From UTCHB3 sp008363265 (GTDB lineage: Bacteria > Bacteroidota > Ignavibacteria > Ignavibacteriales > Ignavibacteriaceae), in assembly GCA_045863055.1 (NCBI GenBank), contig BTUW01000004.1, forward strand, positions 62,001 through 126,000: a DNA stretch of 64,000 nucleotides. The letters run 5' to 3'. The position numbers and the translations under genes are program-made. Positions 33,165-43,000 of this stretch are shown here, one piece after another (positions within the stretch are counted from its first letter, which is position 1; the number at the start of each line of letters is the position of its first letter). Below the pieces are notes generated by a model. It searched no databases, was not told where the DNA came from, and saw only the letters and a list, made by a program, of their open reading frames with translations.

Positions 33165-35234
33165 ATGAATAAAATTGACCTGAACGGGGTTTGGAAATAT
33201 CTTCCCGATCCCGATTCAAAGCTTGACATTTCAGAAGTGGCTGCAGAACTTGATGCGGGTGGAAGCGCAGAGACCATTGTCCCTTCCAACTGGGAGCTTC
33301 ACGGTCTGAAAAATTTTAACGGTACTGTCTGGTACGCGAGATTGATCGAACTTCCCCGGTTGGATGTGGCTCAGTCAGTCTTCCTCAAATTCGACGGAGT
33401 TGACTATGTCTGTGATGTTTTCGTTAACGGCCACTATTGCGGTGGGAATGAAGGATATTTTGCGCCTTTCACTGTTCCGCTTGATCCCGCTGTTCTTAAA
33501 ACGAGTGTCAATGGGCTGGCTGTAAGGGTTAACTCACCTTTTGAGGAACCGGGCACCGTATGGCCGCTCAGGAAGAAGACCGTTAAGGGGGTACTGAACC
33601 ACCATGATTGCCGACCCGGAAGCTGGGACCTTGAGCGGGGACAGGATGCCAATACGGGCGGAATTTGGAACAGCGTTTCTCTCCTGATCACAGAAACAGC
33701 GATTGCAGAAGGTGTAAAAATTTCTTATGAGTTTCTTCCGGGTGGAGAGGTTTCAGTCGTTGTTAAGGCAAGTCTGTTTTGTGCCGGTCTTGAAGCCGTT
33801 AAACGACTGATCAAAGTAAAAATTAGCTCGCCATCCGGGGAGATCACAGAGTTCAGCAGGGAAGTGATCCTTACACCCGGAAGATGTGAAGTGACGCTAA
33901 TTGAACGCCTTCCCGAGGTTGAACTTTGGTATCCGTGGGATCTTGGCGAGCAGAAACTTTACGACTTCACTCTCCTGGTGGATGAAGACGGTGTATGGAA
34001 CGATCGCTTCGGCTTCAGAAAAGTTGAGCTCGATTCTGACGAAAGCTTTTTTATCAACGACACAGAGCTCTTCCTGAGGGGAACGAACATCATCCCCGAA
34101 CAGCTGCTATCATCACTTTCGGACGACAGGATCAGCATGATGGTAACCATGATGAGAGATGCCAATGTAAATATCGTGCGGGTCCATGCCCATGTGACAA
34201 GAAAAGAATTTTATCAGGCATGCGACGCCGCGGGAATACTTGTCTGGCAGGATTTCCCGCTTCAGTGGACACATGATGATTCACCCTCTTTTGCTGCGAA
34301 TGCAGTAACACAGATTAAAACGATGGTGAATTACCTCTATAATCATCCATCTATAGCGTTCTGGAGCTGCCAGAACGAACCGGGTGAACAGGTGGAAACA
34401 CTTGATGTTCTCCTTGAAAAAGCCGTGCTTGGGGAGGATTCAAGCAGGGTTGTAAGAAGAGCCTCAAACTACGAAGAGCACGCGTACGACGGATGGTACT
34501 GGGGAACATATCAGCACTATGCCGGTGCACCCATGGGGCCACTCGTCACAGAGTTTGGCGCTCAGGGTCTTCCTGAAGCAGGTTCATTGAGACGCTTTCT
34601 AAAGTCAACCACGGCACCATACGATTGGACCGAGTGGCGCTACCACGACTTCCAGCCCGATCAGACTTTCAACATAGCGGGGGTAACAACCGGGAATTCA
34701 CTCGAAGAATTTGTCGAAAACTCGCAAAATTACCAGGCTGAACTCCTTGATTTCGCGATCAACCAGTACAGGAGGCGGAAGGGGAGAGGGATAACAGGGG
34801 TGTTCCAGTTCATGTTCATCGACTGCTGGCCATCTCTCACCTGGTCGGTTATCGACTACTATGGCGTTCCGAAAAAGGGCTACCATGCCGTTAAGAAAGC
34901 ATTTGACCCTCTGCTTCTGTCGGTCTTCCTCCGTCAGGATAAATATTACCGCGGCAGTATGCTGAACTTCGAGATGTGGGTTGTGAACGACAGGTATGAC
35001 AGTTATGAAAACTGCCGTATTGAAGTGCTGCTGAACGGAGAAAGGGTGGTGGATATCCCTGGCTTTATGATCGGCCCCAACTCTAACACTCATTTCGGTC
35101 AGGATTTTTTCAATAAGATCCCCATTCCGGCAGACACCCTTTTGGGTGAGGCCATTTTCAGGATCATTCTGAGTTCGGAAGGGAAAAGTCTGCGGGAAGA
35201 GGAGTATAAAGTTCTTATCCGAGAGCTTGCATGA
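33165..35234 (+). CDS. GH2-family glycosidase, cytoplasmic
   Basis: 689 residues without a signal peptide. Domain order is that of GH2: sugar-binding jelly roll (about 1-175, FDGVDYVCDVFVNG), immunoglobulin-like domain (about 180-285), TIM barrel (about 290-590). The acid/base is Glu405 in WSCQNEPGE and the nucleophile Glu463 in LVTEFGAQG, both in standard settings. GH2 covers beta-galactosidases, beta-mannosidases, beta-glucuronidases and others; here it would trim imported oligosaccharides, perhaps as an exo-beta-glucosidase. Its 3' end overlaps the convergent aldo/keto reductase gene by 20 bases. Confidence 0.88.
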   Translation: MNKIDLNGVWKYLPDPDSKLDISEVAAELDAGGSAETIVPSNWELHGLKNFNGTVWYARLIELPRLDVAQSVFLKFDGVDYVCDVFVNGHYCGGNEGYFAPFTVPLDPAVLKTSVNGLAVRVNSPFEEPGTVWPLRKKTVKGVLNHHDCRPGSWDLERGQDANTGGIWNSVSLLITETAIAEGVKISYEFLPGGEVSVVVKASLFCAGLEAVKRLIKVKISSPSGEITEFSREVILTPGRCEVTLIERLPEVELWYPWDLGEQKLYDFTLLVDEDGVWNDRFGFRKVELDSDESFFINDTELFLRGTNIIPEQLLSSLSDDRISMMVTMMRDANVNIVRVHAHVTRKEFYQACDAAGILVWQDFPLQWTHDDSPSFAANAVTQIKTMVNYLYNHPSIAFWSCQNEPGEQVETLDVLLEKAVLGEDSSRVVRRASNYEEHAYDGWYWGTYQHYAGAPMGPLVTEFGAQGLPEAGSLRRFLKSTTAPYDWTEWRYHDFQPDQTFNIAGVTTGNSLEEFVENSQNYQAELLDFAINQYRRRKGRGITGVFQFMFIDCWPSLTWSVIDYYGVPKKGYHAVKKAFDPLLLSVFLRQDKYYRGSMLNFEMWVVNDRYDSYENCRIEVLLNGERVVDIPGFMIGPNSNTHFGQDFFNKIPIPADTLLGEAIFRIILSSEGKSLREEEYKVLIRELA

Positions 35235-36207
35235 GTTCTGTGACCTTGTAGAGGTCGCTTTTGTAAAGATCTTTTATCATTGAATCGAGCAGTCCGTTCA
35301 CAGGATGGACTGCTTTTGTGTTTTCCACAGCCTGTTTCGCGGTTTTTATCCCGGGTATCACAGTCGACACACCCGGTTGCCAAAGGGGGTAGCTTACTGC
35401 CAGATCGAGGGGTGTGAGCCCTTCCCGCGCGGCCATCTCCCAGACCTCTCTGAGGCTGGCATTCACTGTTTTGATCAGCTCATCATTTACGCGGAATGAA
35501 CGGTGATCTGTCTCTTCAAACTTCCTGCCCGGCTTCATCGTCCCGGTTAACAACCCGAACTGCAGTACCATCCTCGCGATTATCCCCGAACCGTTGGTTT
35601 CGGCATCCTTTATCAGATCGAGTGCCCTTTGGTTGATGATGTTGAAGACTATCTGGTAGCTGCTGCAGAGGCCTGTATCTTTCAGGAACTGATATTCGGG
35701 GTAGGGATCAAAAGTGGCGAGGGAAATGCCCCAGTATCTGATCTTTCCCTGTTCCTTCAGCCTTTCGGCCGCTTCGATGCACTCACCTTGTTTTAGGTGG
35801 GACACTTTCGCAGAGTGGAACTGGAATAGGTCGATCGCCTCCCTTTTAAGCCGTTTCAGGCTCTTCTCAACCGCGTTGATCATATGGTCGCGGGAGTAGT
35901 CGAGCAATATTCTGCCGTCATCGCCGACCCTGTGGCCGGCCTTAGTGGCGATTATAACTTTGTCTGAATTGCCGAATGCCTTGCCGATCAGTTCTTCCGA
36001 TCTCCCGAGGCCGTAAAAATCGGCTGTATCATAGAAATTAATACCAAGGTCAAATGCCTTATTCAGGGCTTCGAGTGAGACATTGTCATCGGTCTCACCC
36101 CATCCGATGGCGACATCACCGACCTTTACCCCGCCGCCGATTCCCCAGGCACCAAATCCCGTTTCACTTACTTGCAGATCTGTCGATCCGAACCTGCGGT
36201 ATTCCAT
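35215..36207 (-). CDS. Aldo/keto reductase
   Basis: 330 residues, the usual AKR length. The start MEYRRFGSTDLQVSETGFGAWGIGGG and the catalytic tetrad Asp60 and Tyr65 (YDTADFYG), Lys89 (IIATKAG) and His131 (LFQFHS) are intact. It reduces a carbonyl with NADPH; substrate unknown. It is one base from the end of the histidine kinase gene upstream, so the two are probably co-transcribed, and it overlaps the GH2 gene tail to tail. Confidence 0.93.
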   Translation of the reverse strand: MEYRRFGSTDLQVSETGFGAWGIGGGVKVGDVAIGWGETDDNVSLEALNKAFDLGINFYDTADFYGLGRSEELIGKAFGNSDKVIIATKAGHRVGDDGRILLDYSRDHMINAVEKSLKRLKREAIDLFQFHSAKVSHLKQGECIEAAERLKEQGKIRYWGISLATFDPYPEYQFLKDTGLCSSYQIVFNIINQRALDLIKDAETNGSGIIARMVLQFGLLTGTMKPGRKFEETDHRSFRVNDELIKTVNASLREVWEMAAREGLTPLDLAVSYPLWQPGVSTVIPGIKTAKQAVENTKAVHPVNGLLDSMIKDLYKSDLYKVTELMQALG

Positions 36208-36208
36208 T

Positions 36209-37687
36209 TTAATCAGACTCTTGAATGGGAAGAGTTACCGTGAAGACCGATCCTTTTCCGGGCTCGCTCTGAACATTGATTGAGGCTCCGATCTTTTCGC
36301 ACCACAGTTTCGAGAGGGTAAGCCCGAGGCCCGCGCCTTCGTGTGTTCTTCCAATACCCTCGCTTGCCTGACGGAACTCTTCGAAGATCACAGTTTGGTG
36401 CTGTGATGATATACCGATACCTGTATCAGCCACCTCTATCTTAAATTCGTTCAGGTCGCGGTAGCCTCTTATCGACACTTCTCCGCTGTCTGTAAACTTT
36501 ATTGCGTTGTCGATCAGATTATCCATGATGTTCTCAAGCATTCTGAAATTGGTGTTGATCCTGAAACCTTCGCAGGGGCACTCCGTTTTCAGTTTAAGCC
36601 CTTTTTTATCCGCCTCAAGTGTGAAAAGATCGACCGATTGCCTGATGAGCTTTGCGGGATCAACGCTTTCAAAACCCGGGAAGACTGTCTCTGACTCCCA
36701 CTTGGCGTAGTCGAGCAGAAGATTCAGGGTACGCATCAGTCTTGAGCCGGCCTTGTAGATATTCGATGCCCATTTTTTCTGTTCGTCGTCATGAAGTGAT
36801 TTTGTCAGCATTTCGGAATAGCCGAGTATTCCGATCATAGGTGTGCGGAACTCATGGCTCATGTTGTTGAGTAGGTTTGACTTAAGGCGGGCCACCTCTT
36901 CTGCTTTTTCCTTGGCTTCCTCGAGTTTTTTTGTGGTCTCAACCCGGAAAGTTACGTCACGGGCCACTACGATCGATTGGTAGTAATCGCCGTTCTCATC
37001 ATAGAAAAAGTTCGCGAGGTCCTCCCGCCAAATGTAGGAACCGTCCTTCCTTTGGGCGCGGTAGAGATAGATCAAGGTTTTTTCTTTGCGTCCTATCGCT
37101 TCGAATATCTCTCCGATCACGTGGCGGTCTTCGGGGTGAATAAGATTAGCAACAGCCTCTGACGTGCGGCCGATCTCTTCCTCTTCGGGATATCCCAATT
37201 GTCCAAGATACGATTTCGAGGCGAATTCGATGGTTTTTCCCTTGATCACAAGAATGCCGTCGGAGGTGTTTTGGGCGATCAGTTCGAATCTGTCACGCAT
37301 CTCCCCGATTTCCAGCTCCTTCTGCTTTTCCATCGAGATATCGTAGGTGATACCGGCCAGCTCCCTTTTACCCTCGTGTGGTTCCCGAACCGATCCAACC
37401 GACCTGCACCAGCAGATCCCGCCATCGCTTCTCCTTAACCTGAAATCGATCAACAGTCTTGAAGACTCGCCTGCGCGGCACTGCTCCAGTTTCTCCATCA
37501 TCAGGTCAATATCCTCAGGCACCATAAGCACCCCTATTCCGCCTTTTTTCAGGATGGATTCAGATCTGTATCCGAACAGGTTGTCGAAATTGGTTGAATA
37601 GGTCATCTCAAGATCATCCAGATCGACCACCCAGAGAAAGGCACCGGCGCTTTCGAGAGCTACAGTACTGTTTTGGTTATTGGACAT
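36209..37687 (-). CDS. PAS-domain sensor histidine kinase
   Basis: 492 residues from ATG 37687 (GAGGT five bases upstream); an earlier TTG/ATG six codons up lacks a site. Two PAS domains (about 15-115 and 125-245), a coiled linker (EEAKEKAEEVARLKSNLL), then HisKA with phospho-acceptor His278 in NMSHEFRTPM and an HATPase domain with N box NLIDNAIKF, G1 DTGIGIS and G2 GAGLGL. There is no membrane segment, so it senses an internal signal. No response regulator is adjacent. Confidence 0.93.
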   Translation of the reverse strand: MSNNQNSTVALESAGAFLWVVDLDDLEMTYSTNFDNLFGYRSESILKKGGIGVLMVPEDIDLMMEKLEQCRAGESSRLLIDFRLRRSDGGICWCRSVGSVREPHEGKRELAGITYDISMEKQKELEIGEMRDRFELIAQNTSDGILVIKGKTIEFASKSYLGQLGYPEEEEIGRTSEAVANLIHPEDRHVIGEIFEAIGRKEKTLIYLYRAQRKDGSYIWREDLANFFYDENGDYYQSIVVARDVTFRVETTKKLEEAKEKAEEVARLKSNLLNNMSHEFRTPMIGILGYSEMLTKSLHDDEQKKWASNIYKAGSRLMRTLNLLLDYAKWESETVFPGFESVDPAKLIRQSVDLFTLEADKKGLKLKTECPCEGFRINTNFRMLENIMDNLIDNAIKFTDSGEVSIRGYRDLNEFKIEVADTGIGISSQHQTVIFEEFRQASEGIGRTHEGAGLGLTLSKLWCEKIGASINVQSEPGKGSVFTVTLPIQESD

Positions 37688-37771
37688 AAAAACCTCGAAT
37701 ATCACATTTAATTTATTAAAAATTTAAGAATTAACAATTTGGTAATTTGACAAACGTGAAATGTTGCAAAC

Positions 37772-37802
37772 TTGCAGTGGAAGGTGGGTTTTTATATTTT
37801 CG
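37772..37802 (+). promoter_or_regulatory. Candidate promoter of the terminase pair
   Basis: TTG (37772-37774), 18 bases, TATATTTTCG (37793-37802), close to the Bacteroidota -7 element. It lies in the 145-base gap between the divergent histidine kinase and terminase genes. Confidence 0.45.
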
Positions 37803-37832
37803 TCGCTGTTTTTGGTGAAAAAGGGTGAAATT

Positions 37833-38081
37833 ATGAAGGAAAAAGGGAAAGAACTTTTGCGCGACGAGGCAATACGCTCTATAGATTTCCTTGTAAGTGT
37901 AAGGGAAGGAGCGGTTGAAGGGAAGAATATCAATCACAGAATTGCTGCCGCCAGGATACTGATCGACAAGGTGTATCCTTCAGGCGGCGACAAGTCGGAT
38001 AAAGGGGAGAGTGTCGTCAGGATCGAGGTGGTCGATCTCACTGCACCTGTTGAAAAACCCACTGACCGGGGTGCGAAGTGA
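37833..38081 (+). CDS. Small protein before terminase, candidate terminase small subunit
   Basis: 82 residues from ATG 37833 (the longer frame from 37761 lacks a site). The sequence ELLRDEAIRSIDFLVSVREG..NHRIAAARILIDKVYP has the helical pattern, A-I-x2-L-x3-I then R-x2-A-A-x2-I-L-D-K-x-Y, seen in small proteins encoded next to phage terminase large subunits. No classical helix-turn-helix is evident. Its stop overlaps the GTG start of the large subunit (GTGA), so the pair is translationally coupled. Function as TerS is inferred from position and pattern. Confidence 0.6.
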   Translation: MKEKGKELLRDEAIRSIDFLVSVREGAVEGKNINHRIAAARILIDKVYPSGGDKSDKGESVVRIEVVDLTAPVEKPTDRGAK

Positions 38082-39547
38082 AACATATCAAAGAAACCAT
38101 TTCACTCCTCCCAAAGCAGCTTCAGCTGAAGGAACTGATCGCCGGGAGCGCGTACTCATGGATCGGTTACGGCGGGGCCAGGGGTGGAGCTAAGAGCCAC
38201 GCCATCAGGGAGATCGCCCTTCTACTCGGGCTGGACCCGGCATACAGGATGAGATCACTGATCTTCAGACGCTACTCCAAAGAGCTGCTGAAGAACCACA
38301 TCCTGCCTCTGTATGAAAAACATCCGGGACTGATGAACAACTACAACAAGAGCGAAAAGATACTCTATTCACCGAACGGTGATCCCCTGATACAGTTCGG
38401 GTATGCCGACAGTGAGAGCGATATCCACTCGTTTCAGGGATTCGAGTTCGATCTGATCTTCATTGATGAGGCAACCCACTGCACTCCGCATCAGTTGCAG
38501 TTCCTGAAAACATCCAACAGAACGATGAAACAGGGATTCACGCCGAAAATGGTTCTGACGATGAACCCCGGGGGCATCTCCCACTCGTGGTTGAAAAGGC
38601 TTTTCATCGATCGCAATTTCCTTCCGAACGAAGACCCCGGGCAATACGTCTTTCTTCAGTCGTACCTGTGGGACAATGTCTTCTGGTCGATTCGAAGTCT
38701 GACACGGGACGGAATATCGATCCATGATTACTACCACCACTGGAGTGAGACAGAGAGGCGTGACTACTGCCTGAAGCACAGCACGTACGCCGCGAACCTC
38801 CGGTCACTTCCGGATGAACTCAGAACCGCCTACCTTTATGGTGATTGGGAGGTCTTTGGCGGTATGTTCTTCCGGAACTTTGACCGGAAGCTTCAGGTGA
38901 TCGAGCCGTTTGAAGTGCCCGAATCGTGGACGCTGGTGGGCAGCCTCGATCCGGGATTCAGCTCGCCGTGTTCGTTTGGGGTTACGGCGAGAGACCATGA
39001 GGGACGGTACTACCGGGTTTTTACATATTATGAAAAGCAACGGACACCACGTCAGCACGCGGATGCGATCAATGAAATTCTTACCACCGATCCGGTTATC
39101 ACGGGGTTGCTGCGTGGCCGTGTGCCATCTGTGATCGTTTCGGGGAGAGACGCATTTGCCAAAAAGGAAAAATACTCGGTTGTCTCGCATGAGGCCACCT
39201 TTGCCGATGTTTTCGCATCGAAGGGAATTTTCCTCTCACCGGCATACACAGGGAGAAAAACAGGCTGGTGGAGCTGGAAGAGCCTCTTCCCCACGGAGGA
39301 GAAACCTGCTTCTTATTTTATTTTCGAGGGTCTTAACGTACCTTTACTTGATGAAATGATGTCGGCAACCTTTGACTCGAAAGAGCCCGAGGATATCGCG
39401 GGGAAGGGAAATGATCCTTCCGTTGCAGACCACGCACTGGATGAACAACGCTACGGGATCATGGCTCTGTTTAAACCGGAAGCCGCAAAAAATAATGAAA
39501 CTTTCGCGAGAAATGGAGCAGGGGGTGACCGGGAATTTGATCTTTAA
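38078..39547 (+). CDS. terL: Phage terminase large subunit
   Basis: 489 residues, complete. The packaging ATPase has Walker A GGARGGAKS (32-40) and Walker B LIFIDEAT (126-133); the RNase H-like nuclease has acidic residues Asp291 (SLDPGF), Asp358 (SGRDAF) and Asp451/Asp455 (VADHALD). All key residues look intact, so it is not an obvious pseudogene. TerL drives DNA into procapsids and cuts concatemers. Yet no portal, protease, capsid, tail or integrase gene is present on either side: a histidine kinase and a caspase-like gene flank it. It is either a prophage remnant kept intact, part of a scattered gene-transfer-agent system, or a domesticated motor. Confidence 0.9.
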   Translation: MKHIKETISLLPKQLQLKELIAGSAYSWIGYGGARGGAKSHAIREIALLLGLDPAYRMRSLIFRRYSKELLKNHILPLYEKHPGLMNNYNKSEKILYSPNGDPLIQFGYADSESDIHSFQGFEFDLIFIDEATHCTPHQLQFLKTSNRTMKQGFTPKMVLTMNPGGISHSWLKRLFIDRNFLPNEDPGQYVFLQSYLWDNVFWSIRSLTRDGISIHDYYHHWSETERRDYCLKHSTYAANLRSLPDELRTAYLYGDWEVFGGMFFRNFDRKLQVIEPFEVPESWTLVGSLDPGFSSPCSFGVTARDHEGRYYRVFTYYEKQRTPRQHADAINEILTTDPVITGLLRGRVPSVIVSGRDAFAKKEKYSVVSHEATFADVFASKGIFLSPAYTGRKTGWWSWKSLFPTEEKPASYFIFEGLNVPLLDEMMSATFDSKEPEDIAGKGNDPSVADHALDEQRYGIMALFKPEAAKNNETFARNGAGGDREFDL

Positions 39548-39600
39548 GAGTTACTTGCCGCCGCTTCCGGTCTCACCTCCCGCCGGTCAAAGAGGCTGAT

Positions 39601-39616
39601 TGTGATCATTCTCACA
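39601..39616. promoter_or_regulatory. CRP/FNR-like palindrome
   Basis: TGTGA-N6-TCACA (39601-39616), a perfect match to the core CRP-type recognition pattern, 54 bases after terL and 112 bases before the gene at 39728. TATTTTTG at 39677-39684 downstream fits a -7 element. A chance match is possible. Confidence 0.4.
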
Positions 39617-39727
39617 CGAAGGAAAAAACGGATTAAAAAAATTGTTTTGGCTGAGGAAATAATTCCGGGATTTTATTATTTTTGTTCAACCTTAATACCA
39701 CTTTTAGAACCGGGAAGAATTTAATCC

Positions 39728-40063
39728 ATGTTTACTTCAATTGTCGCGCTTGCCGTCGTGATCGGCTTCTTAAACATCCTTTTTATCATCTACTCAACTC
39801 TTGCTTCCAGGAGAAAACTGCGCAAGGATCAGTATACGCTGATTCCTGTCCGTGAGAAGAAGCGCGTTAAAGCGGTTCAACTCGAGGAACCTGTGCCTGT
39901 AGCCAACGATCTGTTCAAAGACTACATTGAAGACGGAGTATTGCTCTACTCGAAAGAGGATATTCTCGCTGAGAAATTCTCCAAGGTTGAGCGTAATTCC
40001 AGAGTCGCACGCTCAGTCTCCGTTCCGGGACCCGCCCGGTTCTCGATGGCTGATTTCAGGTAG
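39728..40063 (+). CDS. Small membrane-anchored protein of unknown function
   Basis: 111 residues with one N-terminal membrane helix (IVALAVVIGFLNILFIIYSTLA), a basic stretch (SRRKLRKDQ), then a polar tail containing DLFKDYIEDGVLLYSKEDILAEKF. The charge pattern puts the tail in the cytoplasm. No family recognised. It converges on the caspase-like gene with a 6-base gap. Confidence 0.65.
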   Translation: MFTSIVALAVVIGFLNILFIIYSTLASRRKLRKDQYTLIPVREKKRVKAVQLEEPVPVANDLFKDYIEDGVLLYSKEDILAEKFSKVERNSRVARSVSVPGPARFSMADFR

Positions 40064-40069
40064 CAGGGA

Positions 40070-43000
40070 TCATCTAACAAAACCCTTAACGTCTTCAATT
40101 ACGGCGGTAACCAGCGTTTCCAGTTTGGTCAGTTCTCCGCTGCGGTTGAAAGACTTGACTGTTGTTTTGTCCCTGATTATTTTCCAGTTCAGTTCGACTT
40201 TGTTCCCTTTCACGGTATAGGTACCACTCAGCTTCAGGGCCCCGGGATAACTTTTTACATCCCAAAAAATAAGTTTGGAATTAACCCCGGCAACGGACAG
40301 TGCCTCCAGTCCGTCGTCGATCTTCTCCGCGAGGGAGAGGTCGTCTACCAGGTCATCCGCATTGAGGAAGACTGAATTTATGAACACCGGCTTCTCCTGC
40401 GCGAGAGGGATCAAGGCCTTGTCTTTCTCATCCAGCACCCCGATATCAAAACTCTCCGAACCTTTCGGTGAAAAAATTCTCGGTTCCTGAATACCACCAA
40501 TCCCCTCAGCCAGTTTAGGTACCATTTCCCGTGCGTGCTGCATAAGCAGAACAATATCCACTGAACGGTTATCCTTAAGAGCGAGACCCCGCATTCCTGC
40601 GAGAAGACTGTAGGTCAATAACCCCTGTCCGTATTTGCTTGCCTCGTAACTTACAGCGTCCGCTGCACTTCCCGTGATGATGTGGAGACCGGTCCGGTCT
40701 TTCATCCTCTCGAGGGAACGGATTATTGATCCGGAGATGTCACGTTTTTCAGCCAGATTATCAACCAGTTTGCCCGAAGCGCAAGCATCTATGATCAGCA
40801 CCTGCTTCAAGGCTGCGATCTTTTTCAGCACTTCAACGAGTTCGTTTCCGCTGATCGTGGTTGAGTTTCTCACCGAAGCGTCTTTGTAAACTTCAGGATT
40901 GGGGGAGAAAGCCTCCTGCGTGAGGTAGTAGAGATCGCTCTCCTCACCGCCAAGGTTCATCCCGTGCCCGGCAAGATAAACCACCAGCACATCTTCCGCG
41001 TTAGCCTTTGATGCGATATCGCTGAAGGTTTTCAGGATGTTGTCCCGGGTGGGTTTAAGTTTTGAAGAAACATCTGTCGTAATAAGGTATTCTTCCGTGC
41101 GGTCTTTCCCGAACAGATGCCCTGCGCCAAGCGAGACCGCCTTCATGAAATCGGTTGCGTCTTTCGCGGCGTATTTCAGATCGAGTTTATCGCCCTGATA
41201 GTCGGCAACTCCTATCGAAACTATGTACGCGGATGGGGTCTGAACACTTTTTTCATAAAGAAAATCGGCTTCATCTCCCGGACTCGAGAGGGTGCCGTCG
41301 CCGTTCCAGGTTACCACGACTATTCTGTTCTCACCATTTACCAGCCATGGATGATCTTTCAGATTGATATCGAAATTGCCGTTTCCCTGATCAGGTTTTA
41401 TCGTGGTGCCGCGGGCATCGGATATCATTTCCTTGCCGTTCAGGAACACCTGCACCTTGCCGATACCTCCACCCTGGTTCTTGAGGGAAACGGTAAGTTT
41501 TTCATAGCTCTCCCTGAAAGTGAGATCAGTAACTTCAGGCCAGAGTTTCATTTCCTTGTCGATCGAGGAGACGGAACGGAGCTGCTCGCCGTTCATCACC
41601 TTCTCAAACAGGCCGGGTTCCCAGTATTTCTCTTTCAACTGACCGAACTCGATCCGGTCGAGCCCCTGAATGTAGTACATCTTCTCCATTGCTCCCGGAG
41701 TGGCATCGAACAGGCCGGACGGGTGGATAACGCACCAGTCGGTTGAGTCGATCCCGACGATCGATATAAGAAGAGACCGGTCGTTTATGTCATAAAATGA
41801 AAGCACACTGTTCTTTTCAGTTACGATCATGTCCCGGGTAAATGAGATATCCCTGCCGTTGTTTGTCAGCATCATTTCGTTTACGGGTTCGCCCGTCGCA
41901 GCATCCCAGAAGAAAACCTGTTTTTCATCGTTGAAGGCGGTTATCTGCTTTCCGTCCGGCGTGAAGAAGACCCGTTCAAATGTCCGGTCACCACCGTAAA
42001 AGTCCCTTGTCATTTTGCCTGAGGCGATATCCCAGAGTTTAACCGTCGCGTCGATCGACCCCGTCACCAGTTTCTTCCCGTCGGGACTGAAAGCCGCGTC
42101 CATCACGAATGAAGTGTGGCCGAAGAACTTTTTGATCTCTTTGCCTGTGGAAAGATCGTAGATCGAAGCAGTGCTGTCACGGTTGGCTGAGACAAGGAAT
42201 TTTGAGTCGGGACTGAACCTGACAACATTGATATCCTGGGTTGAGGGTTTGATCCTCTTTAAGAGCCGTCCCGTTCCGGTCTCATAAACAGCGATGGTAG
42301 TATCGCCTCCGAAGAGCCCGATCATCTTTCCGTCAGGGCTGAATGAAGCAAAGAAGAGCATGTCGGAGGATGTCGGGATGAATCTCTCCAGTCTGTTTTC
42401 TTCCCAGTTCCAGAGATGAATGCCTGTATTGTAGTCCCCTGAATCATCGTATCCGGGGAGAGCGATAAGATTTCCGGCGGGATGGTAGGCTGCAAACCAG
42501 TAACTCAGATAGGGCCCGGTCAGTCTGGCCAGACTTTTACCGGTTACTGCGTCCCATACCCCCGCGGTAAGATGCTCATCCATTACGGCAACATTCGAGC
42601 CATCGGGACTGAACTGTACTGAAGTTATGGCGGCTGTTTTTCCCTTTAATTCCATTAGAATTCCACCCGAAAAATCAGTTATTATCACTTTCCCGTTGTA
42701 GTCGCCGAAAAGCAACCGGGATCCGTCAGGTGAGATGTCGGCCGCACCAACAAGAGACTGAGGCTCGACGAATATCGTCTGCACATCTCCGGCCTCAACA
42801 TTATAGATCACCGGCGCCGATTGAAAGAACGTAACCAAAACCTGTGAGCCGTCTTCGGTGAAAATAATATTCGAAATTCTGGATGGTTCTTCCCTCCAGA
42901 GGTAGAGTATCTGCTCAATCGTTCCTGTGGAAGTGTTGCGGATGACAACAGAGTCGCCTGCAGTGGGGGTTGCGATCAGCCTGGAATCGGGAGAGAACGC

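Noticed and set aside
32378..33289. 303-codon minus-strand frame across the GH144 and GH2 genes
   Set aside because: Runs antisense through two clear enzymes and their junction; product has no recognisable pattern.
37833..40063. Prophage region
   Set aside because: Only a terminase pair is phage-like; no integrase, capsid, portal, tail or attachment repeats were found.
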